Of a DNA stretch of 64,000 nucleotides, positions 30,280 to 42,085 are shown in pieces; within the stretch, counting starts at the first letter, position 1; the number at the start of each line of letters is the position of its first letter. The position numbers and the translations under genes are program-made. Source of the stretch: Diplonema papillatum (Eukaryota > Euglenozoa > Diplonemea > Diplonemida > Diplonemidae). The notes under the pieces are model-generated. The model saw only the letters and a program-made list of their open reading frames with translations. It ran no database searches and was not told where the DNA came from. Location: positions 62,001 to 126,000 of the forward strand of contig JAPJBO010000079.1 of assembly GCA_030068145.1 (NCBI GenBank). The letters run 5' to 3'.

Positions 30280-33200
30280 ATGGCGGTCTTGGCGGACACG
30301 CGGGAGAATATGAAGGATGACGCCGAGGCGAGGAGAAGTTTGGTGGGGAACAACGTGTTCGAAAACTTGGGTGAGCCGATCAAGCGGATCATCCTGCAAG
30401 TCGAGCAAGAGAATGGGAAGGAGGTCGACGAGGCGACCTTGCAGCTGCTGCAGCACATCACGGTGAAGCAGCTCGCGAAGATCTTCGACATGCTCGGGCA
30501 GGGAGAGGACCCCGAGACCATCCTCGCCTGGCTCAAGCGCCGCGCCCGGAAGAACAAGGGCAACGACGACGGTTGGAAGGAGGAGCGCAAGGCCCTCATC
30601 AAGACCGGCGCCGAGCGCGACCCGATCGCCTTCTTCAAAGCCATCGAACAGGCCAACGCGGACCGCACGGCAGAGCTCGAGGCGCAGGCCGAGGAGCGGG
30701 AGCAGCTGCGTCTGGCCCGCGCCAAGGAGAGGGACGCCGCGCGTGCGGAGCTGACCAAGCAGCTCGACGACGCGAAGAAGGCGATGGCGGACGAGGGCGG
30801 CTTCTGGAAAGCCACGGACGTCATGCCCGAGAAGGACAAGAACGCGATCAACAACGCGTTCGAGAAGTTCGCGAGTAAAAACTCGGGCTTCGACAACTCG
30901 GACAAGGACCAGGACGGCGAGTGGTGGAAGCGCGACCCGTTCCGCCGCGACTGGGAGCGCCACAAGGGAAAGGGAAAGAAGTGGACCGGCGTCGTCGAAG
31001 GGGCGAAGGAGCGGGCGACCGACGGCGAGCTCGCGGTGCGCGAAGAGTTCTACCGCGGGAACGACTGGTGGAAGGCGGACAAGTACAAGCGGGACTGGGA
31101 CGCGACGAAGGGCGCCGAGTGGTGGAAGGAGGAGCCGTACATCAAGGACTGGCAGCAGAACAAGGTCGAAGGCACCCGCTGGACGGCGGCCGACGAGGAG
31201 AGTGGCCTGGAGAGCGAGGGTGACCAGTTCCCGGCATCGCCTGAGGAGCAGAAGAGGCGCGAAGACTGGTACAAAGCGAACGGCCCGCGCGGCGTCGTGA
31301 AGAAGTGGAACGCCGCCACCGAAGGCGACCCAGAGAAGTGCTCCGTCCCGGAGAAGGAGACCAGGGAGGAGTTCTACCGCAACGGCGAGTGGTGGAAGAA
31401 CGACGACGCGAGGGCCGACTTCCTCGAGAAGGGCCTCGACTCCGACGCGCTCACCAGCGCCGGCGCCCCGCCGGACAACGACTGGTGGAAGCAGGAGCCG
31501 TACCGCGAGGACTACTGGGGCAACGGCGACAAGGGCAAGAAGTGGCCGGCCATCACCGAGACCGCCGGCATCGACGGCGTCGCCGACGCGAAACCGGCGC
31601 CGCCCGTCGAGAAGAAACGCCGCGCCGACTGGTACAAGGACAACTGGTGGAAGCAGCCGAAGTTCAAGGACGACTGGGAGAAGAAGGGCAAAGCGTGGGC
31701 CGCGCCCTCCGAGAACGACGCGAAGACCGGCAACGGCAAGAGCGTCGGCCCCGCCGAGAAGGCGAAGCGCGACGACTGGTACAAAAACGGCGACGACGAG
31801 TGGTGGCAGGAGCCCCAGTACATCGAGGACTACTTCCAGAAGGGGCCCGAGGGCCGACACTGGCCGGCGAAGACCGAGGAGGACGGCCAGGGCGGCCGCG
31901 GGCAAGAGTCGCCGGCGGCAGACCCGGAGAAGAAGAAGCGCGAGGACTGGTACAAAAAGAACTGGTGGAAGCAGCCGAAGTACGTCGCCGACTGGCAGAA
32001 CAACGGCAAAACCGGGCAGGCGTGGACCGGTGCCGAAGACGCGCCGAGCGTAGACAAGGAGTGGTGGAAGCAGGGTCCCTTCATCGACAACTGGGCGCAG
32101 ACCATGAAGCCCAAAACCCAACCGCCCAACGAAGAGTGGTGGAAGCAGCCGCAGTACGTCGAGGACTTCCAGCGCAACGGCAAGGGCGGAAAGAAGTGGA
32201 CCGGCGACAAGGAACCCGCAGGCCTCGCCGGCGAAGGCGACAAGAAACCGGCAGCGGACGCCGAGCTGTCGAAGCGTGAGAACTGGTACGGCGACAACTG
32301 GTGGCGTGCCCCGCAGTACGCCGTCGACTGGGCGAAGAAGGGACCCCGCGGCGACCGCTGGCAGGCGCCAAGCAAGGAAGTGTCCGACGACCCGAAGCAA
32401 GCCGCGAAGACGAAGGCGCCCGCGGACAAGCTCGGTGAGCGCGAAAACTTCTACCGCCCGGTCGGCGACATGTGGCGGGCCCTCGGCGAGCAGTACGGGT
32501 TCGCCAAGGAAGCCGTGGAGCACCCTTGCCCGATGGCCGAGGCGCTCAAGCGTGACGAGTGGTACCGCACCAACTGGTGGAAGGCTCCGGAGTACGTCGA
32601 GGACTGGAAGAAGAACGGCACCGGGGGCAAGAAGTGGCCGGCCGGCTGCGAGGAGAGCGGCAAGGCGGGCAAGGCCGACGACAACCCGTGCCCCGACGCC
32701 GAGCGCGCCAAGCGCGACGAGTGGTACCGCACCGCTGGCGACAACGACTGGTGGAAGGAGCCGCAGTACTGCGAGGACTGGGCGCAGAACGCCGACGACG
32801 GCGGCATGTGGACCGCGGACACCCGCCCCAACGCCGACAAAAACGGAGGCAAGCAGCACCCGTGCAAGCCGGACGACAAGGACGCGCGTGAGAAGTGGTA
32901 CAAAGACAACTGGTGGAAGACACCCGCCGCCTTCGACGACTGGCAGAAGCGTGGAAAGGACGGCCCGATCGCTGGTCGGGAAAAGCCGATCGAAGTCGAC
33001 CGACGGGACCCGGAGACACTGGGTGACGGCTGGTGGAAGGCGCCGGAGTACATTGAGGACTGGCTGGACAACGACGACGCCGGCAAACACTGGACCGCAG
33101 CGGACCCGGCCGCCGGTGCTTTGGGGCAAGGGCACAAGAAGCCAGCGGTCGATGACGAGAAGGCCAAGCGTGCGAAATGGTACAAAGACAACTGGTGGAA

Positions 33201-35667
33201 GGCACCGTCGTGCGAAGAAGAGTGGAGAAAGAAGGGCGCCAACGGCGACAAGTGGACTGGACAGGATCCCGAGGCCACCCGGGCGTCGGAAGGTTCGAAG
33301 CGTCCTGCTGACGATCCGGAGAAGGAGAAGCGTGAGGACTGGTACAGAAAGCACGGCGACGGCGACGAGTGGTGGAAGCGTCCTGACTTCGTCGAAGACT
33401 GGAAGAAAAACGGGCCGGCTGGCAAGAAGTGGGGTGCCGGCAACCCGACTGCCGGTGCTATGAACCTTGCGCAGGAGTGTCCGGCATCTGGACCGGAAAA
33501 GAAGAAGCGTGACAACTGGTACAAGGACAACTGGTGGAAGACGCCCGAGATGATGGACGACTGGAAGAAGAAGGGCGATGCGTGGAAGAAGGACGCGACA
33601 CCAGAGGAGGAGAAGAAGCGCGACGATTGGTTCAAGGCCAACGCCGGAGACCCCGCCTCGGAGCCTGAAAAGCAGCAGCGTGACGATTGGTTCAAGAAGC
33701 ACGCAAAGGAGAACGACGAGCCTGAGTTGGACAAGCGTGAAGACTGGTACCGCAAGCAGTTGACGGACCCCGAGAAGGCGAAGAGAATGGACTGGTTGAA
33801 GGAGCGTCCTGAGAAAGAGAAGCGAATCCTCGCCGAGGAGCTGCCGGATGCGCTGAAGGCCATCAACGAAGGCCAGGCACCGACCGACAAGCAGGTGAAG
33901 GCAGTCATGGACAAGATTGACTGGAACCGAAAAGCTAAGAAGGACGACTTCGGTGACAAAGCCCCTGTCGACGAAGACGAGCCCAGCATCGGACAAGACG
34001 AGTTCTTGCGCGCTGTTGCCGACACCAACTTCTACGTCCCACCAGGCGAGGATGAGGCTGAAATGCAGGCAGAAGACGAGAAGGCCGAGCAGGAAATCGA
34101 CGAAATGCAGCGTCAGGAAGAAGAAGCCGCGTACCTCAAGATGGACGCTGAGGATGAAGACAAGAAGAAGCCCGAAGCCTGGCAGCGCAAATACGAGGAC
34201 CCCGAAAACGAGGAATGGTGGAAGCGTCCAGAATTCGTCGAGGAGTACCAGAACGACCCCGAGGCCGAAGAAGCGAAGTGGAAGAAGACCGCAGAGGGGG
34301 ACGAGAAGGACGCCGATCCAGCAGAAGTGGACAAGCGAGAAAAGTGGATGAAGGACAACTGGTGGAAGGCTCCGAAGTTCTCTCAGGAGTGGAAGCGCCA
34401 GGACGAAGACCCCGACGCAGACAACTGGAAAAAGGTGTCGCGCCCGGAGGAAGACGAAGACGGCCAGGTGAGAGAAGACGACGACACACCGCACGCTTCG
34501 CCGAAGGTGATCGACGACCGAGAGAAGTGGTACAGAAACGCGAAGAACCCTGAACGCCAGTTCAAGGAACCCGATGCGAAGGACGACGAGTGGTGGAAAA
34601 CGCCGGAGTACGTCGAGGACTACAACAAGGGAGGAGACGCCTGGGCTAAGGGCGCCACCCCCGACGAGAAGGACAAGCGAGAAGACTGGCTGAAGAACAA
34701 CCACTGGAAGACGCCCGAGAACATCGAGAACTGGAAGAGGGCGCAGAAGGAGCCCGAGGCGGCCCCTGCAACGTGGAAGCGCGCCAACGCCGCGCCGCCG
34801 GGCGAGGAAGCACCCCCGGAGTCGGAAATTACGCCGGAGCAGGAGAAGGACCGAGCAGAATGGTTCCAGAGGGTCCTCGACAAGTTCGAGGAGCCGGAGG
34901 AAGAAAACCCGGCGAAGCCCAAGCCGAAGAAGCTCGACTTCAACCGCCAAGCCGTCGAGCCCACCCCGGAGCAGAAGGAGGAAGAGGCGCAGAAGCCGGC
35001 ACCGGTGACCGAAGGCTTCTCCAGGAAGGCCGCCGAACCCGAAAAACCTCCCGCGGACGTCATCGAGTTCGTCCCGCGCAAAGCCGAGGCGCCGGAAACC
35101 CCGCAGCCCGTCCAGATGAGCTTCGGCAAGAAGGCGGAAGAGCCCTTCGAGGGCGAGAAGATCGAAGACTACGGCCCGATCCTCGAGGCCATGAAGAGGG
35201 GCGAGCCGGAGCCGTTCGAGGGCGAAAAGGTCGAAGACCAGGACCCGATCCTCGAAAAGCTGCGCGAGCAGCCGCCCGACGACTTCGTCGGCGAGAAGGT
35301 GCCCGAATGGGACGGCCCCCCGTTCGTTGCCGAAAAGGTCGAGCCGCAGGAGCCGTTCGTCGGCGAGAAGGTCCCGGAGTGGGAGCCGCCGTTCGAAGGG
35401 GAGAAGCTCGAGGAGCAGGAGCCGTTCGAGGGCGAAAAGCTGGAGGAGTACGTCAACGAGGACGACCTGCCCGAAGAAGTCGAAGACGAGCCGGAAGAAG
35501 AGGCTGAAGCACCCCCCGCCGACGAACCCATGGAGGAGGAAGACGAAGAAGACGATGCCGAAGACCAGCCCGACGAAGAGGAAGCCGCCTGGAACGACGA
35601 AGACGACGAGGAAGAAGAGGAGGCGGAAGAGGAAGAAGAAGAGGACGACGGCGACAACGAGCACCAG
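30280..35667 (+). CDS. Giant Trp-repeat/5-phosphatase protein, exon 1
   Basis: 1796 codons from ATG 30280 to donor CAG|GTACGC. Residues 1-110 are a helical N-terminal region (LGEPIKRIILQVEQ, QLLQHITVKQLAKIF), and about 125-170 a charged coiled coil. Residues of about 215-1480 contain 21 WW(K/R/Q) motifs plus one HWK variant in imperfect units of roughly 30-65 aa. A typical unit reads K-R-x-D-W-Y-K, N/E-WWK-x-P-x-Y-V-E-D-W-x-x-N-G, GKKW. Residues of about 1620-1722 hold seven F(E/V)(G/A)EK motifs, and the end is an extreme Glu/Asp run. I know no family with this repeat. Spacing and charge suggest an elongated scaffold. The exon joins in phase to a phosphoinositide 5-phosphatase. No signal peptide or membrane segment is seen. 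Confidence 0.85.
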
Positions 35668-35922
35668 GTACGCGTTGCTACTTTTCTTCTTCTTCAACCG
35701 ACACCTTCTTGCACCTTGCTATCTTAGCAAAACAATAGCTCTAAAAAAGCAAGAGGTAAGATGCAGAAAGTCGTTGTCGCGTGAATCAGCAATGGCTGGC
35801 GAGGTGTTTCCCGACGAAGTAGTAACGATATGCTTTGCGAACCCGTCAATTCTCTTCCCTGTACATATCAGAGCCAGTCGCGCAGTTGGAATTCTTATCG
35901 TAGTATAAACCATCATGCGCAG
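35668..35922 (+). other. Intron 1 of the giant gene (255 nt)
   Basis: Donor GTACGC, acceptor CATGCGCAG, phase 0. The sequence is AT-richer than the exons and contains a GCTCTAAAAAAGC word similar to ones near 19655 and 38812. Confidence 0.75.
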
Positions 35923-37905
35923 GATGACGAAGACTTGGAAGCCGAACTCGAAGCCGCTCTGGAAGAACAAGAGGCAGAATGGGAGGAAGACGAAGACGAA
36001 GAAGAGGAGGACATGGCGGAAGCAGCGGAAGAGGAGGACGAGGAAGACTACGACGAGGAAGACGAGGAGCCGGAGGCGCCGCCCGAGCCGTACGTGTTGC
36101 CGCTTCCTGAGGTGACGAACGCGATCTACCTGAAGTCTTACTTCCCGGTTCTGAAGTGGAACCCGAGCCAGAAGTACGGAGCAGCGGACCGACGGGTGTG
36201 GGTTGTGGACCACTTCAGCAAGTCGTTCTACCAGCTTGACGGGAAGGGCAAGTTGAAGAAGACGCACGACTCGAACAAGCTTCTGCAGCTGGAGCGGAAC
36301 ATCACGGACCCTCGACGGGCACGTCTCATGTTCTTCGACGCGCCGAAGTCGTACGAAGTTGTGTTCCCGAGCAACGAGGAGAGAGAGCGCTTCTACGAAA
36401 CCGGGATGTCGATCCGACCGGCCATCCGAGTGTACGCGCCGAGTCTGACGAAGCCGGACAGTGCAGCGGACGGAGGGTCGACGACGACGACGATCGACGG
36501 GGTGAAGGAGAACGCCGTGACTGTGAAGGTGCCGAGTCCGTTCAAGAAGACAGGAGACTTGGTTGACCGGGAGTTGAGCGGGCGATGCAAGATCAACAGT
36601 TCGAAGGTGGAGGAAGAGCCGGTGACGATCTGGACAGGGACGTTCAACATGTGCGGAGCGCCGCCGCCGAAGAACGCGAGCGAGCTGAGCAAGTGGATGC
36701 CGCGCGGGAAGTACGACCTGTACGCTGTCGGGACGCAAGAGTGCTCGTGGCAGAAGGAAGAAGGAGAGTGGTTCGCGTTTGTGCAGTCGTACCTCGGAAA
36801 GGAGTACTTGACACTTGCGAGCATGCAGCTGTGGGACATCACAGTGATCGTGCTTTGCCGGAAGAGGTGCCTGCTGAAGATCACGAACGTGGAGGGTTCG
36901 ACGAAGGCGACGCTGCACAAGGAGAAGTGCGGTATGAAGGGAGCTGCCGGGATCTCTCTGAGGTTCCACAACACGTCGATGGCGTTCGTGAGCTGCCACT
37001 TGGCGGCCCGCATGGAGCGGCAGAAGATGAGGAAGACGAACGTGGAGGAGATTGTGAGCCAGATCCAGTTGGCGCACAAGGACATCGACTTGTCGTCGCA
37101 GTTCCAACACGTGTTCTGGATGGGAGACATGAACTACCGAGTGGAGATGGAAGCGACGGAAGCCGAACCGCTTCTGGCGAAGAAGAGCTACCTGCAGCTG
37201 CTGAACCAGGACCAGTTGTTGACGGAGCAGCGGGAGAGCGGCCTTCTTCACGGGTTCAAGGAGACGCCGATCACGTTCGCCCCAACGTACCGTTTCAAAG
37301 TCGGTTCGACCGACTACATGCGCGACAGAGGACGCGCCCCGAGCTACACGGACCGTATCCTCGTGAAGTCGTTCCGGAATGCGCCTATCAAGTGCACAGG
37401 GTACAACAAGTGCGATGCGATCACGACGAGCGAGCACAAGCCGGTGTTTGCGACGTACGTCGTGCGAGCTGTGCGTCCCGCGCTGTCTTGCTTCCACCGT
37501 GACCAGGAGCCGCGCCCGCAGTTCGAACTGATCTGCGTTGAATTCACGGAACAGACGCACCTGCTGTTCAAGAAGCCGCAGCTGTCCGTGTTCAGTCAGT
37601 TCACCGAGCACGACAAGCACAAGGGCAAGGTGATGAAGGAAGTCAACTCGATGACTCCTTCGTTCACAGGCGAGCACCTCCCGACGCCGATCAAAGCCAA
37701 CATGCAGATGACGGAGTACTTGGAGAGGCAGGCGCTGACGTTCGTGTTCCGCGACACAGCAGAACCGCGCGAGGACAAGATGTTCCGTGGCGCTGCTGTC
37801 ATGGAGCTCGACGGCAGAATCGAACCCTACGACCAAGAGAGGACCGAGCTCATCGAAGTCCTCTGCCTCAGTCGCAAGATCGGTGTCGTCAGCATCAAGT
37901 ACAAG
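35923..37905 (+). CDS. Giant Trp-repeat/5-phosphatase protein, exon 2 (phosphatase)
   Basis: 661 codons in phase with exon 1, starting DDEDLEAELEAALEEQEAEW. Protein residues of about 1863-1975 are PH-like, about 2033-2309 the 5-phosphatase domain and about 2310-2450 C2-like. Catalytic signatures are intact: WTGTFNMCG, VGTQEC, FVSCHLAA, FWMGDMNYR, FAPTYRF, PSYTDRIL, TSEHKPVF. The enzyme should remove the 5-phosphate of phosphoinositides or inositol phosphates, here tethered to a huge Trp-rich arm. From about 35965 to 37910 I saw no difference from 15402-17347, while the first 42 nt of the exon and the downstream intron differ. Confidence 0.9.
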
Positions 37906-38239
37906 GTACGTATCTTTTGAACGATAGTGTTGTCGGTCACGCGCCCTCCCCGGATGTCAGCAGTGACAAGGATGTTCCTACTTCAAACAGAGACGACTGC
38001 ATTCGATGCGCCGGGTGCCCATATCGCTTGCACGCGGGTTGTGAAGTGCTCATGCGTCCGCATCCTCTTCAGTATCAGGCTCCGCGCACTGCCTAGCCCG
38101 TGTCGACTACTAGGTTAGTCGCGTGAAAACGTGACTCAAGACCATAGGTGAATGCACATTTTTCGAGCCGTGTGCATGTCCGCGTAGGTAGACTCACCCG
38201 TTGTTTCTCAGTCTTCCAAATCCAAACACAAAACAACAG
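37906..38239 (+). other. Intron 2 of the giant gene (334 nt)
   Basis: Donor GTACGT, acceptor CAACAG, phase 0. Apart from the first five bases it is unrelated to the matching intron of the short paralogue. Confidence 0.75.
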
Positions 38240-38317
38240 GTCACCAACTACGGCTACACGCCGCCCCCCGGAGGAGCGGCTGGCCGTATCCCGGAAGGGG
38301 CCAACATGGACGAGTAA
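38240..38317 (+). CDS. Giant Trp-repeat/5-phosphatase protein, last exon
   Basis: 25 codons (VTNYGYTPPPGG...GANMDE) and TAA. The peptide is identical to the last exon of the short paralogue although nine codons differ at silent positions, so this tail is under strong purifying selection. It brings the predicted protein to about 2482 aa. Confidence 0.8.
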   Translation, partial: VTNYGYTPPPGGAAGRIPEGANMDE

Positions 38318-38365
38318 GATCTCCACAGGTGTGTGCACGTTGTGGCTTCCAGACTCTGTTATTGA

Positions 38366-38410
38366 TGCAGATGATGCAGACCGTCGCCGCAGATTCTTTG
38401 CATTCTAACC
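38366..38410 (+). mobile_element. LINE 3' tail fragment, opposite orientation
   Basis: GATGCAGACCGTCGCCGCAG followed by ATTCTTTGCATTCTAACCC matches the LINE terminus on the + strand. It lies just past the stop of the giant gene. Confidence 0.65.
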
Positions 38411-38668
38411 CAAACAACTGTTATGGATGAACACGTCCGACGCCAAGACGGCACTCCTGCTTTTCAAATAACAGGGCCCACACAGCACATCATTGGTTAG
38501 TCTCGCGAATCAGAAGCGCCCGGACTGTGTGTCAATGTGCAGTACAGGTGCCTCATCTTCACAACTGCGTGCCTGCGTGTGTTGGAAGCCCCGACTGTGT
38601 AAAAGTGCAGTCGAGCTGTGATAGTGCGCCTTTTCCGCTCGCATGTTCGTGCGCTGCTTTCGAAAAGC

Positions 38669-38687
38669 GGTTGCCGGCAACACAAAA
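38669..38687 (+). promoter_or_regulatory. Recurrent motif GGTTGCCGGCAACACAAAA
   Basis: Contains the palindrome GTTGCCGGCAAC and the shared AACACAAA tail. No gene lies close downstream. Confidence 0.3.
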
Positions 38688-40017
38688 GCCGTGCATGAAA
38701 AGAGCCAGACCGACACTACACCAACACTACACCACACAGGGTCTTGCTAGTTCTGCTCCACGATATCGATTCACTTTGCTCACGATAGCATACTAACCAA
38801 CTAAACTTCCACTCTAAAAAAGAACACAATGGAGACACCACAAAAAAAAAAAAAAAAACGTATGAACCAATATACTGCGTGTTTTAGGGTAGTTCCTACT
38901 TCCTCCCACCTACATCCTGCATTCGGCCAGCGGGTTCTCGAAACGTAGAGATTCCGTTTTGTAACAAGGCGGGCGTCAGGTTGATAGCCTCACCCGCCGT
39001 GCCCTCCTCCTGAAACAAAAGAGTACATCCGTCTAGCTATGTCGTCGTCCCGCGCTTCGATTCCACTCTGTTGGGTGCCCCTCCCCCCATTTCTTTTCTT
39101 TATGGGTCCACCTTGATACGGCACCCGCCTCAATTCGCACCGTCGCCGTTGCTTAAGAAGGTTACGCGCCCTGCGCGTGCCTTAACTCGCGCCGCCCCGG
39201 CAAACCCCCGGTCTCTCCGGTTCAGCAGAAGCACTCTTCAACCCCCTCCCGTTCCGAAGAAAAAAAAAAACTTGAAAGACAACCCACAAAGTTCTCACGG
39301 CACGCGCATGCCACACTCTGTATCTCCCGTTCTGCCTCCCGCCCTGCATTCAGCTTCTGAATAAGGAAAGGAATATGGCCCCCGAGACGGAATACCATCG
39401 GAAGACTCAACCTCGGTTGATACGAGGCTCCCTCCGCCCTGCTTGTCCCACTAGCGTGACTGGATACAAGGTCACACGACCCCGTCCGTCACAGCAACAA
39501 GAGATCCCAGTCAAAAAATGAATAAATAGTACGAGGGAGAGAAAAAAAGAGAAATACAGACACGCTCCGCCTCCCTCCTCTTAGCCGTAGACAGAGAAAA
39601 GAAGCGCTGTATTCTTATTTTTTTCTTCGCGTTATTTTTTGTAGCACACATTTCCACTCGCATCTTACTCTTCTTGCGATCCTCTTTGTTTCACCCGTGT
39701 TTTTCGCTTAGGGGGGAGACGGGGGGAACAAAAAGTTAGCTTGCTTGAGAACCCAGCAAACCCTGCGTTTACCGATCCGAGACTCGTTTTTTCACCTTTG
39801 GTTAGCAGTGAAAGAAGACAGCGAGGAGCTCCGGCGGCCGCCCCCCACCCACACACTGATCTTGTTTGGCAGAGATGGGGCAAGGTGTGCAAAAGAGACT
39901 ACCACCGACCCCTCCCACTTTGGATGTGCAAAATAAATGAAATTAAAGAGAAATAGCAGGCGGTACCCGAACCGGGGCAACACTTTCGCTGTCCGTGGCA
40001 CTTTTTGAAAAAAAGTA

Positions 40018-40050
40018 CATCAACGCCGGTTGATTGTCGGCAACACAAAG
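40018..40050 (+). promoter_or_regulatory. Recurrent motif with ATCAACGCCGGTTGAT palindrome
   Basis: ATCAACGCCGGTTGAT is a near-perfect 16-bp palindrome, followed by TGTCGGCAACACAAAG. It is the best match to the promoter-like element of the giant gene, but no downstream gene is evident within 2.8 kb. Confidence 0.4.
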
Positions 40051-41691
40051 CACACACGCAATAAAACAGTACAAAGAACGGGCTTGGCGCCCGTAGTCGC
40101 CTGTTGGCGCGTTCGTTTCTGAGGCTCGCTTCCTCTCACCCCCCCCTCTGTGTTACCTATGCCTCCAGTTGCATCTGACGAGCTCCATGGAGTTCAGCAA
40201 CTACTCTAAAAGAGTCCCGTCACCATGTTTTCGGTGTGTGACCACTATTTTTCTTCTTCTTCTGCCATTTGTTTTCCTTCTTCGAAAATGAAGTTCTTTT
40301 TAAAAAAGAAGGATCCCCCCCCCCCCCCCCCCCCCACCCCCCCCCCCCCCCCCCCCGCAGCATCACACCGCTGCTTTCCTTTCGTTCTACTCTCTCGCTC
40401 TCTCTCACTCGAGGTCGCCCCCCCCCATTGCTTTGTTTTTCTGCGCGAAGTTCACCCCGCGTTGTTGTGTCTGAGGCTCAAAGCGCGGATCGGAAGGGGC
40501 GGCAACAGGTCCTGAAGTCAAAGAAGCAAGAATCAATCGTAAGAAGGTTCGGAGCGAGTTCTAAGGCTTCCACACAGGGAGAGGCGAACGCCCTTCATCG
40601 TATTTCACCTTCACCATTTACGTTTTACCCCATCGGCAAAGTATTGTATTTGGTACAAGCTTTATCTTCGGCGACTCGGGAAAAAAACTGAAAACCCTGC
40701 GTTGTCTGCTCCTTCTCCTTTTTTTCTGGTTTAACCCCCCCGGCATCGTTTGCCTCCCTGGTCACCGCGCTTCTTATGAGCAGTGTCAGAGGGGATGTTC
40801 CACACGGTTGCAGGCCACCTGCAGCCAGACACACACACACAGCGCACACGCACACCCACACATGTACCCACTTCCTCGCATCACCCCAGCGATAGTGGAA
40901 AATATATGGGCCTGTCTGGCACGGGAACACCTTCTATAGTTCTTTTACCCTTCGTCTTCTTTTTTCTGTGTGCAATGGGCTTCCCCGATTGTACACGGGA
41001 AATCGAGCGAAAACTTGATGTTTTTCTTCGTTCTTAAATAACCAGGACCTTAGGCAGCGACTCTATTTTTTTTTTTTTTTTCGCAATGGAAACACGGTGC
41101 GCAACGGTACGGGCGTTGATCTTGCTCACCGCAGTTTTTCAGTTGTTACTCGTTCCGTTTTCGGGTAAGGTTATCTCTCGCAAAGGCTGAATGGGAGCAC
41201 GGTACCGCTGTGCTTCATAGCCCAAACCCTCCTCTTTGCGCACCGTCGTCTTCCTCCTATTACCCCGCTTCCGACCACCTTCCATGTCTTCGCTGCCCGG
41301 TCCTGGGGGGCATTTTTTTTTGCTTCTCGAAGTTCAAAAAAAAAACATATATTTTTGTTTCCTTACTTTCCCCCCCCTGCCCGTACCTCCTTCTTTCCTG
41401 TTCTTTATTTTCAAACCCCCCACACACCACCACCACAAACACCCCTTTCCGACCTCGAGGGTTTTCCCTTTTCGCGAAGGAACAAACACTATGGCTCCTT
41501 CCCCCTTTCCGCAGGTTATTCTGAGCATCTGCAGCGTTTCTGTCCGACGATGCGGACGGGGTGCATTCGGACTCTCGGTAGAGTGCTGCTCGCTGCTCCC
41601 ATACGTGCTACGCGCGACCGGCGTGATCGTGGCCGGCAGAACCATGTAGGTTTTCGTCGTTTGTGAGCCGGTTCGCTCCCTGCTGATGGTG

Positions 41692-42085
41692 TGATATTTT
41701 GGGTTAAACCACAAAGAATCTGTGGCGATAGTCTGCATCGCCGGCGTCGCGGTTATCTCTGCTATGCTTTCGCCTCTCCGCTCGTCTTGATCATCGCGCT
41801 CAGGCGCGCGTTTGGTGCCTCGCTTCTCCTTCGACTGCTCGTCCAGGTTCATCGGTCGCGCGTTGATAGTTGCTTCCTTACGGCGCTTGGGCGATGACCG
41901 TGTTGTCTTCTCGATACCGGGTTTTGGATTTCGTCCTCAGCTGCTTTCGGAAATACCAGCACCACGTTGGCGCGCTTCGCTTGCTTCGGCGGAGACGCTG
42001 CTGCCGCGCCAAACGTAGAGGACAGCAGCAGTCGCACGTTGGCATCTCGTGGTCGAGGCACCGGTAGTGGCCGTTGTTGATACCA
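41692..42085 (-). mobile_element. 5'-truncated and internally deleted LINE copy
   Basis: Minus strand shows the end of the RT protein (NGHYRCLDHEMPTC at one end, MNLDEQSKEKR and APERDDQDE at the other) and the tail with CGATGCAGACTATCGCCACAG. Compared with 3400-4000 it has deletions and frame breaks. The homology stops near 42085. Confidence 0.8.

Larger units (their letters stand above)
38318..41691. other. Gene-poor spacer
   Basis: No supported gene. It contains a LINE tail in + orientation (38366-38410), two recurrent AACACAAA motifs (38669 and 40018), a broken C tract of about 43 nt (40313-40356) and several T/A runs. Confidence 0.5.

Noticed and set aside
30163..35697. 1844-aa minus-strand frame opposite the giant gene, with a hydrophobic start
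   Set aside because: It mirrors the + strand gene: GC-rich third positions remove stops on the complement. Its Leu/Val/Arg-rich text has no domain, whereas the + frame has repeats, splice sites and a known enzyme downstream.
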